NCBI GenBank assembly: GCA_038233055.1
Contig: JBBSMS010000182.1
Location: forward strand, 1 to 5,946
DNA length: 5,946 nucleotides
DNA from: Salsipaludibacter sp038233055
Lineage (GTDB): Bacteria; Actinomycetota; Nitriliruptoria; Nitriliruptorales; Nitriliruptoraceae
Reading direction: 5' to 3'
Both the position numbers and the translations under genes were made by a program. Below are positions 1 to 4,411 of the stretch, piece after piece. Every line of letters begins with the position of its first letter. Position 1 is the stretch's first letter. Under the pieces are notes generated by a model. It searched no databases. It saw only the letters and a program-made list of their open reading frames with translations, and was not told the origin of the DNA.

Positions 1-1
1 C

Positions 2-151
2 CGGCCACGCGGCCGCCGCGAGGTCCGTGCCGGGGACCGCCTGCTCGCGATCGGACCGGAGGAGGGTGCGCTGCGGCTGCGTGAACTGGCCGGCGACCGT
101 CGTCCGGAGGGCGACGACGGCGAATGGGTCCAACCACCCGAGGATGCCTGA
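2..151 (+). CDS. C-terminal fragment of a TrkA-C (RCK-C) domain protein
   Basis: This is an open frame running in from the left edge and ending at TGA 149-151; 49 residues are visible. The stretch EVRAGDRLLAIGPEEGALRL, followed by RELAG, matches the last strand-helix unit of TrkA-C/RCK-C domains. In that family a GDxLLxxGP-like turn precedes an Arg/Leu helix. Such domains bind small ligands, often nucleotides, and gate potassium channels, Trk uptake systems or cation/proton antiporters. The acidic tail after it (roughly residues 32-49, with GDDGEW and PPEDA) looks like a disordered end. The rest of the protein lies outside the window, so channel, Trk subunit and antiporter regulator cannot be told apart. 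The family call rests on one short motif. Confidence 0.6.
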   Translation, partial: RPRGRREVRAGDRLLAIGPEEGALRLRELAGDRRPEGDDGEWVQPPEDA

Positions 152-158
152 CCGGCGT

Positions 159-171
159 CCCACCAGGTGGG
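159..171. repeat. Short palindrome CCCACC-A-GGTGGG after the TrkA-C gene
   Basis: This is a perfect 6-bp inverted repeat around one base, 7 bp after the stop codon. It overlaps the first unit of the tandem repeat at 164-199. The half CCCACCAGGTG recurs in both units of the 19-bp tandem repeat near 3581-3610. It could be a protein-binding site. As an RNA hairpin it would be weak (5 bp, 3-nt loop), so it is a poor terminator. Confidence 0.4.
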
Positions 172-199
172 CTGTGCGGAACAGGTGGGCTGTGCGGAA
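164..199 (+). repeat. Perfect 18-bp tandem repeat, two units
   Basis: The unit CAGGTGGGCTGTGCGGAA occurs at 164-181 and again at 182-199 with no mismatch. A decayed partial third unit (TTTGTGCGGA) follows around 205-214. The repeat sits in non-coding DNA upstream of the palindromic motif at 261-278. Its core GGTGGGCT also appears in the minus-strand reading of the 19-bp tandem repeat at 3573-3610. Near two-helical-turn spacing would suit cooperative protein binding; simple slippage is the alternative. Confidence 0.75.
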
Positions 200-260
200 C
201 GTGTTTGTGCGGATGGCGTAGGACAGGTCGCCACTGGGACGGCATTGCTTTTGCAGGGAA

Positions 261-278
261 CGTGCGCTGAACGCACGA
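261..278 (+). promoter_or_regulatory. Palindromic motif, copy 1
   Basis: The sequence CGTGCGCTGAACGCACGA is a 6-bp inverted repeat (CGTGCG/CGCACG) around CTGAA. An identical 18-bp copy lies at 3756-3773, and a one-mismatch copy of its first 17 bases lies on the minus strand at 3414-3430. This copy ends 103 bp before the ATG of the small ORF at 382 and reads CTGAAC toward it. It may be an operator, or part of an ECF-type promoter, since GAAC is common in the -35 elements of ECF-dependent promoters. No convincing -10 could be assigned. Confidence 0.5.
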
Positions 279-381
279 TCGTGGGCCGCGTGCATCCGAT
301 CACGGGGGCTCACGGCAAGTGGAGGTGGCAGGCCGGACCGGACCGGCGCGGCCACGCCATCACCACGAAGGAGCCTCCGCC

Positions 382-489
382 ATGCGACCACTGCCCACCT
401 TCACCACCGCTGCGGCCGCCGCCGTCCTGCTGGGCCTCGGCGCTCTGGGGTTCACCGCTCGTCGTCGACCGGCACGCGACCACGCCTGA
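382..489 (+). CDS. Small 35-residue protein with one hydrophobic segment
   Basis: This short ORF starts at ATG 382, with the ribosome binding site AAGGAG at 368-373 (8-nt spacing), and ends at TGA 487-489. The product has an N-terminal MRPLPTFTT, a hydrophobic Ala/Leu/Gly helix of about residues 10-25, and a basic tail TARRRPARDHA. It could be a small single-pass membrane protein. It could also be a signal peptide left from a deleted secreted gene. The order LPTFT, hydrophobic helix, RRR also recalls an LPXTG sorting tail, but Gly is absent from the motif position and the tail starts at a Met. A sortase relic lies downstream, so a decayed sortase substrate is a tempting inference. A strong hairpin at 535-568 could end its transcript. 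I do not recognise a family. Confidence 0.45.
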   Translation: MRPLPTFTTAAAAAVLLGLGALGFTARRRPARDHA

Positions 490-534
490 CAAGCCTGGGG
501 AAGGAGAGGGCCTCGCGGCCCTGCTCCCGACCCA

Positions 535-568
535 CCGCCGTGACCGGTCCGACGCCCGGTCACGGCGG
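535..568 (+). terminator. Strong hairpin, 13-bp perfect stem
   Basis: CCGCCGTGACCGG at 535-547 is the exact reverse complement of 556-568, with an 8-nt loop. It lies 45 bp past the stop of the small ORF. There is no downstream T-tract, as is common for actinobacterial terminators. It may terminate transcription from the small ORF. Confidence 0.6.
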
Positions 569-640
569 ACACCCTCCCCCAACGTGGTCGGGGGTCCGTG
601 TTCCCGCCGGTCCCGGACCCCCGGCCTCCATCCCCCCGTG

Positions 641-677
641 TCCCGGGGCGAGCCGCCCGCGCCGGCTCGCCCCGGGA
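641..677 (+). terminator. Second strong hairpin, 14-bp perfect stem
   Basis: TCCCGGGGCGAGCC at 641-654 is the exact reverse complement of 664-677, with a 9-nt loop. It stands 55 bp before the ATG of the sortase relic and 72 bp after the first hairpin. A weaker 8-bp stem (590-597 with 615-622) lies between them. It could be a tandem terminator or an element in the leader of the sortase gene. Again there is no T-tract. Confidence 0.5.
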
Positions 678-732
678 CCATCCACCACCAGATCCACGAA
701 CAGGTCGGACACCGACGAGTCGAGGACGGCCA

Positions 733-985
733 ATGGTCACGCGAGGGTTGGCCGCGGCGGTCGGGATCGCCTGCCTCGTGACCGCGGGCCTGGTGCTGCT
801 GGACGGCCGCGACGACCTGGCAGGTCACTGGCCGGCGGCTCGTGGACAAGTCCGACCTCGACCCGACCGAGTCGTTCCGTCGCTCGGGCCGGCCGCAACT
901 GGTGCTGGTGACGTGTGGGGGTGATTTCGATGGCAGCGTCCGTTCCTACCGTTCGAACGTCGTGGTCGTGGCTCGCCCGGTGTAG
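733..985 (+). pseudogene. Relic of a class F-type sortase, internally deleted and frameshifted
   Basis: An ATG at 733, with GAGG at 722-725, opens a typical sortase N-terminus, MVTRGLAAAVGIACLVTAGL, continuing VLLDG as a membrane anchor. That frame then loses any resemblance and stops at 924. One frame over, from about 812 to TAG 983-985, the sequence reads TWQVTGRRLVDKSDL, then RPQLVLVTCGGDFDG, then SYRSNVVVVARPV. This is the sortase C-terminal region with the catalytic Cys (in VTC) and the likely active-site Arg following it. The middle of the fold, including the catalytic His, is absent. Class F sortases are about 200 residues, so I infer a loss of roughly 100 residues. The junction lies around 800-815. 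A sortase normally joins secreted proteins to the cell wall; this copy cannot. The reading rests on motif recognition, not on a search. Confidence 0.75.
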
Positions 986-988
986 CCT
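983..988 (+). promoter_or_regulatory. Possible -10 element TAGCCT upstream of the first sigma factor
   Basis: TAGCCT fits the TANNNT pattern of actinobacterial housekeeping promoters. It overlaps the stop codon of the sortase relic. No clear -35 is seen 16-18 bp upstream. The hairpin at 1004-1041 would lie just inside the transcript, which argues against it as the main promoter. Confidence 0.2.
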
Positions 989-1003
989 CGCAGCCCCGCG
1001 CCA

Positions 1004-1041
1004 CCCCTCGTCAGCGCCCGTCTCGCGCTCGCCACGAGGGG
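1004..1041 (+). terminator. Hairpin downstream of the sortase relic
   Basis: CCCCTCGT at 1004-1011 pairs exactly with ACGAGGGG at 1034-1041. Inside it, AGCGC at 1013-1017 pairs with GCGCT at 1025-1029, leaving a 7-nt loop and a small asymmetric bulge. It begins 18 bp after the stop of the sortase relic, where that gene's terminator would be expected. Confidence 0.5.
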
Positions 1042-1166
1042 GTTGCCCGACAGCCCGGAGGATCGCGATCGGCCCATCGAAGCCTCGCCTCGGCGACCCC
1101 GCGGACGGCCCTCGTGAGCGCCTGCGCCGGTCGACGGCGGTCCCGCACCAAACCCCTGGCGATGCC

Positions 1167-1745
1167 GTGTCGAACCCCTTCGTGAACGCCGAGCAGGGGG
1201 CCGACGATGACACCGAAGGGCGTCGCATCGCCTCCGGCCTCGCCAATGATGACCACCAGGCCCTCGAAGACGCCTACCGCCGCTGGGGCGGCATGATCCA
1301 CGCCCTGACCACGCGCTGGGCGGATGCCGACGCGGCCGACGACCTGACCCAACAGGTCTTCGTCGCCGCCTGGCAGGGGCGCGCCAACCACGACCCGGCT
1401 CGAGGTGACCTTGGCGCTTGGCTCGTGGGCATCGCCCGGAACCTGACCAACCGCTCGTTCCGTGGCGTCCACGAGATCCCGACCGACCCGACCGAGGTCA
1501 CACGCGAGGTCCGCTGCGAGGACGACCGCGCGGACGAGGTGGTCGACGAACTGTTGCTGGCCACCGTGCTGGCCAACCTGCCCGACCACCAACGACGAAC
1601 CCTGGAGTTGTCCTACTGGGACGGACTGACCCAGGCCGAGGTGTCCGATCGACTGGACATGCCCCTCGGCACCGTCAAGAGCCACCAGCGTCGCGGACTG
1701 CGACGCCTCAGACGAGCACTGGAGGTGCACCATGGACGGCGATGA
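1167..1745 (+). CDS. ECF-type RNA polymerase sigma factor, paired with an RskA-like anti-sigma
   Basis: The product is about 192 residues, a normal size for an ECF sigma factor. Region 2 spans about residues 30-98 and includes DDLTQQVFVAAWQ, the usual core-binding and -10-reading helix, followed by GDLGAWLVGIARNLTNRSFR. Region 4 spans about 132-184 with LPDHQRRTLELSYWDGLTQA and the recognition helix around PLGTVKSHQRRGLRRLRRAL. The two are joined by an acidic linker (EDDRADEVVDE). It should direct polymerase to promoters of an envelope or redox stress regulon, as SigK/SigL-like factors do. The start is uncertain. GTG 1167 is chosen because homology begins soon after it; no good ribosome binding site is visible and GTG 1182 is possible. 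The frame is open upstream to 915, but that part is arginine/proline-rich with no domain character. Its last 14 bp overlap the anti-sigma gene, so translation is probably coupled. Confidence 0.9.
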   Translation: MSNPFVNAEQGADDDTEGRRIASGLANDDHQALEDAYRRWGGMIHALTTRWADADAADDLTQQVFVAAWQGRANHDPARGDLGAWLVGIARNLTNRSFRGVHEIPTDPTEVTREVRCEDDRADEVVDELLLATVLANLPDHQRRTLELSYWDGLTQAEVSDRLDMPLGTVKSHQRRGLRRLRRALEVHHGRR

Positions 1746-2487
1746 CGCCACCCGTCCTTCGGCACCTCGAGACCTCGAGGCCCTGTCCGATGCCGACCTG
1801 CTGGCCCTGGCTCGCGAGGGTGCCGAGGAACTCGACCAGACCTCGTGGGACCACCTGGCCAGCCTCTGGGACGGCATCGCGGCGGCAGCCTTCGGCGACG
1901 ACGCCCAGGACCGACCGAGCCCGCCGAACCTGGTCGCGGTGGCCCCCGACGCGGATCCGGACGCGGATCCTCACGCGGGTCCCGACACCGGCCGTGCCCG
2001 GCGGGCCCGGACCCCATCGATGGTCCGCAGCGTCGAGGCCCGTCAGCGTCGCACGGTGGCCGGCGCGCTCGCCGGCATCGCCGCCGTCCTGTTGGCCGTC
2101 GTCGGCGTGTCGTGGGTCGTGACCCGGGAACCCGCACCGGCACCGGTCGCCACCTTCCGGATGGATCCGCTCGACGACCGGGCCCCGTCGCCCGTGTCCG
2201 GCTCGATCGTCGCGGCCGACGCCGGCCAGGCCGTCGACGTCGACCTCGACTCCCTGCCCCCGCCGCCCGGCGGCAGCTTCTACGAACTGTGGCTGCTCGA
2301 CCTCGACCAGGGCCGTCTGGTGAGCCTCGGCCCGGTCGGACCGGATGGCACCTTCACCGTCCCGATCGCGGTCGCGGACGGCACCTGGCCCACGATCGAC
2401 GTGTCGATCGAGCCCGCGGACGGCGACCCGGCACACTCGGGCGACAGCGTGCTGCGCGGCCCTGTGACGGCGGCACCGGCGACCTGA
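1732..2487 (+). CDS. RskA-like membrane anti-sigma factor
   Basis: This 251-residue single-pass membrane protein starts at ATG 1732 inside the end of the sigma gene. The N-terminal part (about residues 11-55: LEALSDADLLALAREG, then LASLWDGIAAAAFGD) is probably the sigma-binding domain. I see no HxxxCxxC zinc motif, so it is not a zinc anti-sigma. A flexible Asp/Pro-rich linker (66-85) and a basic patch precede the transmembrane helix at about 108-131. The outer domain (about 140-248) carries YELWLLD, VSLGPVGPDGTF and IDVSIEPADGDPAHSGDSVLRG-type strands, the hallmark of the RskA C-terminal domain (anti-sigma-K family). In this family the outer domain is cut in response to a signal, freeing the sigma factor. 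Gene order and overlap support the preceding sigma factor as its partner. Confidence 0.9.
   Translation: MDGDDATRPSAPRDLEALSDADLLALAREGAEELDQTSWDHLASLWDGIAAAAFGDDAQDRPSPPNLVAVAPDADPDADPHAGPDTGRARRARTPSMVRSVEARQRRTVAGALAGIAAVLLAVVGVSWVVTREPAPAPVATFRMDPLDDRAPSPVSGSIVAADAGQAVDVDLDSLPPPPGGSFYELWLLDLDQGRLVSLGPVGPDGTFTVPIAVADGTWPTIDVSIEPADGDPAHSGDSVLRGPVTAAPAT
1948..1983 (+). repeat. 12-bp coding tandem repeat (DADP-type) in the anti-sigma linker
   Basis: GACGCGGATCC-type 12-mers lie at 1948-1959 and 1960-1971, with a diverged third unit at 1972-1983. They encode DADP-DADP-HAGP in the cytosolic linker before the transmembrane helix. Copy number probably varies by slippage; no function is evident. 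Confidence 0.6.
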
Positions 2488-2521
2488 CCGCCCCCGCGCC
2501 GGGCGCTCGGGCCGGAAGTCG

Positions 2522-3301
2522 TCACAGGTCGTCCAGGACCCCGGCGAAGTCGGTCCGGTAGCGCCCGAACCGGGGCTTGTGCAGCACCGACAGGGTGGCT
2601 CGGGGCCCTTCGAGGCCCGGACCGCGCTCCTGGCCGGCGCGACCGATCCCCGGCCACTCCAGTGGGAGGTCCTGCCACGCCTCCAGCACGGGGACGAGGT
2701 AGATCGGTGTCCCCGACGCCAGGGCGAGATCGGCGCGCGTGAGCCCACGTTCCAGCAACTGCCCATGGACATGCGCCAGGGCGGCCACGGCCCCGTCGAC
2801 CTGGTCACGATGCAGGCCGTAGAGCTCGAGGTCCGGGACGTCCAGCCTCGCGGCGCCGTGGGTGGCGACCCAGTGGGTCCCCTCGCCGTCGTCGTGGGCC
2901 ACGACCACGTCATCCTGCTGCACCGCGCCGATGGCGATCCGGTTCAGCCACGCGACATCATGATCGATGCGTGCCGACAGGTCTCGCACGCCGCTCACGT
3001 GCCCCCGCAGTTGGCGGGCCAGCGCCTGCAGCAGTTGTCCCTGGCGCTGCAGGCCGTTGGCCAGGCCGTCCGCACCGATGTAGGCCTCGACCCGGACCAG
3101 CGATTCGCCGTCGTCGTCCAGACGCCGAACCACCGCCTTGGCCATGCGTCCGCCCCAGTTGACCTCGGCGGCCTCGGCCACGTCACGGACCGCCCGGCTG
3201 CGATCGATGTCCCCGGCCTGGATCGCGGCCGCGACGACGTCACCGACGTGAACGGGCTCGTCCACGACCAAGGCGAGGCGCGAGGTGTACCGATCAGCCA
3301 T
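2522..3301 (-). CDS. Conserved-looking protein of unknown function, 259 residues
   Basis: The gene reads right to left from ATG 3301-3299, preceded by GAGG about 5 nt upstream, to TGA at 2524-2522. The frame stays open to 3517, but the extra part is proline/arginine-rich and I exclude it. The product looks soluble: no signal peptide or membrane helix. It opens with RLALVVDEPVHVGDVVAAAI, continues with an alpha/beta region through about residue 76 and a Gln/Leu-rich helical stretch at 83-97. A motif-like segment GTHWVATHGAARLDVPDLEL, then YGL, follows at about 141-163. The end is WQDLPLEWPGIGRAGQERGP and a basic HKPRFGRYR. The WVxTHGxARxxxPDLEL segment resembles motifs in bacterial domains of unknown function, but I cannot name one. 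It converges on the first anti-sigma gene (34-bp gap). A motif copy at 3414-3430 faces it. Confidence 0.8.
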   Translation of the reverse strand: MADRYTSRLALVVDEPVHVGDVVAAAIQAGDIDRSRAVRDVAEAAEVNWGGRMAKAVVRRLDDDGESLVRVEAYIGADGLANGLQRQGQLLQALARQLRGHVSGVRDLSARIDHDVAWLNRIAIGAVQQDDVVVAHDDGEGTHWVATHGAARLDVPDLELYGLHRDQVDGAVAALAHVHGQLLERGLTRADLALASGTPIYLVPVLEAWQDLPLEWPGIGRAGQERGPGLEGPRATLSVLHKPRFGRYRTDFAGVLDDL

Positions 3302-3342
3302 GCGGTCCTCGGACGTCGGATCGGGGGTGGGATCGGCCCACG

Positions 3343-3348
3343 ATCGTA
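3343..3348 (-). promoter_or_regulatory. Possible -10 element TACGAT for the minus-strand gene
   Basis: Read on the minus strand, TACGAT fits TANNNT and lies about 42 bp upstream of the ATG at 3301, giving a leader of roughly 35 nt. No matching -35 is evident. A 14-bp match, ACGATCGTGGGCCG, overlaps it (3334-3347, minus) and also occurs at 275-288, overlapping the edge of motif copy 1. Confidence 0.3.
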
Positions 3349-3413
3349 TGGCTCCGCCGGGAGCGCAGGCCCGGACCCCTCGGCCCGGAGGCCGGAGGGC
3401 GGAACCCGGGCGA

Positions 3414-3430
3414 CGTGCGTTCAGCTCACG
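3414..3430 (-). promoter_or_regulatory. Palindromic motif, copy 2 (minus strand, one mismatch)
   Basis: On the minus strand this reads CGTGAGCTGAACGCACG. It differs at one position from the first 17 bases of the copies at 261-278 and 3756-3773. The mismatch breaks the palindrome but leaves CTGAACGCACG whole, so the right half may matter more than the symmetry. It lies about 112 bp upstream of the ATG of the minus-strand gene and faces it. Confidence 0.45.
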
Positions 3431-3572
3431 AGTGCCGGGCACGTGGAACGCGTGGCGGTCCCCGGACGTGGAGTGGACAACGGACGACCGCACGATGTCC
3501 CATGACAGACCACGCAAGGCCCCATGTCATCCGAGACCGAGACCGAGACGACGCCGTCGAGATCCGCTCGAC

Positions 3573-3610
3573 CAGGGGAGCCCACCAGGTGCAGGGGAGC
3601 CCACCAGGTG
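3573..3610. repeat. Perfect 19-bp tandem repeat, two units
   Basis: The unit CAGGGGAGCCCACCAGGTG occurs at 3573-3591 and 3592-3610 without mismatch. It shares CCCACCAGGTG with 159-169, and on the minus strand it contains GGTGGGCT, as in the 18-bp tandem repeat at 164-199. It lies between motif copies 2 and 3, so it could serve either divergent gene. Confidence 0.75.
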
Positions 3611-3755
3611 CCGCACGCCGGACGACTCGGCTCATGGATCGGACGCGGTTCCTCGCACCTGCCGGGCGCACAGGGCAGCCTCGTGCACGTGGCCGACATC
3701 CCCCCGACTCCCGCGCGGCCCACGTCCCTGACGTCCCGTCATCGCCACGCCAAGT

Positions 3756-3773
3756 CGTGCGCTGAACGCACGA
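3756..3773 (+). promoter_or_regulatory. Palindromic motif, copy 3
   Basis: CGTGCGCTGAACGCACGA is identical over 18 bp to copy 1 at 261-278. Here the flanking T at 3755 extends the stem to 7 bp. It lies 77 bp before the ATG at 3851 and 164 bp before the preferred GTG at 3938 of the second sigma gene, reading CTGAAC toward it. It could be the promoter or operator of the second sigma module, and, if the sigma factor itself reads it, an autoregulatory site. Confidence 0.5.
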
Positions 3774-3937
3774 AGCGAGGACTCCGCGAACCCGGACGGT
3801 GGCCCCGTGCGTGGGTCCCCCGAACTGAGCCGCGACGACCCGAGGCGACAATGACGAGTTCACCACCAGTCACGGCTGGGGCGGACGTCCCCGTCCACCG
3901 AACCGCTGGATCAACCCACACGACGACGGAGGATGCC

Positions 3938-4411
3938 GTGGAGGCCGACCTGGGGTTCGAGGAGTTCCACCGACTGCACCGCGATCGACTGGTGCGCACC
4001 CTCGCGCTGCACCTGCGCGACCTCGACCTCGCCACCGAGGCCATCGACGTCGCGCTTGGGCGGGCCTGGCAGCGCTGGAACCGGTTGGACGACCACGGCG
4101 ACGCCGGCGCGTGGGTCTACCGGGTCGCCATGAACTGGGCAACCTCGTGGTTCCGCAGCCGCCACTGGATCAGCCGCGAACCGGTCCCCGAACTGCCGGT
4201 CGAGCCGACCCTGCCCGAGGTCCGACCCCGCCTGCGCGAGGCCATCGACGACCTCGACGACTCGCTGCGTGCCGTGGTGATGCTGCGCCACTACGCCGAC
4301 TTCTCCACCGCCGACACCGCGACCGCCCTCGGCATCCCCGCGGGGACCGTCAAGTCCCGGCTGTCCCGCGCCCTCGACCAACTCCGCACCGACCTGGAGG
4401 GATCCCGATGA
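3938..4411 (+). CDS. SigE-family ECF RNA polymerase sigma factor
   Basis: This is a 157-residue sigma factor, typical for the compact actinobacterial SigE-family group. Region 2 covers about residues 7-75 (FEEFHRLHRDRLVRTLALHL, then ATEAIDVALGRAWQRW and AWVYRVAMNWATSWFR). Region 4 covers about 97-153, with LDDSLRAVVMLRHYADFSTA and the helix-turn-helix PAGTVKSRLSRALDQLR. The usual acidic/Gln signature of region 2.2 is weakly kept (ATEAIDVAL). GTG 3938 is chosen because a perfect GGAGG (3928-3932) stands 5 nt before it. ATG 3851, with GAGG 5 nt upstream, is a real alternative and would add a 29-residue Thr-rich tail. The stop overlaps the next gene as ATGA (4408-4411), so the two are translationally coupled. 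Motif copy 3 lies upstream. Confidence 0.9.
   Translation: MEADLGFEEFHRLHRDRLVRTLALHLRDLDLATEAIDVALGRAWQRWNRLDDHGDAGAWVYRVAMNWATSWFRSRHWISREPVPELPVEPTLPEVRPRLREAIDDLDDSLRAVVMLRHYADFSTADTATALGIPAGTVKSRLSRALDQLRTDLEGSR

Larger units (their letters stand above)
3302..3937. other. 636-bp divergent intergenic region
   Basis: This region separates the minus-strand gene from the second sigma gene. It holds motif copies at 3414-3430 (minus) and 3756-3773 (plus), the 19-bp tandem repeat at 3573-3610, a possible -10 at 3343-3348, and a GAGACC hexamer run near 3535-3552. A plus-strand frame is open from 3524 into the sigma gene, but its translation is Arg/Pro/Thr-rich without domain character. I see no RNA gene or further protein gene. 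Confidence 0.5.

Noticed and set aside
164..214. CRISPR-like array
   Set aside because: The units are directly adjacent with no unique spacers, and there are only two perfect copies.
261..278. SOS box (LexA site) reading of the GAAC-containing palindrome
   Set aside because: Actinobacterial LexA sites have GAAC-N4-GTTC. Here GAAC is followed by GCACGA, with no GTTC half.
817..835. LAGHW in the N-terminal frame of the sortase relic, resembling the sortase AGH active-site His
   Set aside because: The same bases in the next frame encode TWQVTG, which aligns far better with the sortase C-terminal strand leading into RRLVDKSDL. The His resemblance is chance.
915..1166. N-terminal extension of the first sigma factor
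   Set aside because: The frame is open, but the translation is Arg/Pro/Ser-rich, it overlaps the sortase C-terminus and the hairpin at 1004-1041, and sigma similarity begins only near 1182.
1181..1193. Possible fourth motif copy (CGTGAACGCCGAG) near the first sigma start
   Set aside because: Only the GAACGC core matches, there is no palindrome, and it lies inside the probable coding region.
2579..3505. Long plus-strand open frame of 308 codons opposite the unknown minus-strand gene
   Set aside because: It mirrors the minus-strand gene, which has a ribosome binding site and domain-like composition. The plus frame has none and arises from GC-rich codon bias.
3524..3850. Upstream extension of the second sigma factor from ATG 3524
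   Set aside because: It would run through the tandem repeat and motif copy 3, has no domain character, and better starts with ribosome binding sites exist at 3851 and 3938.
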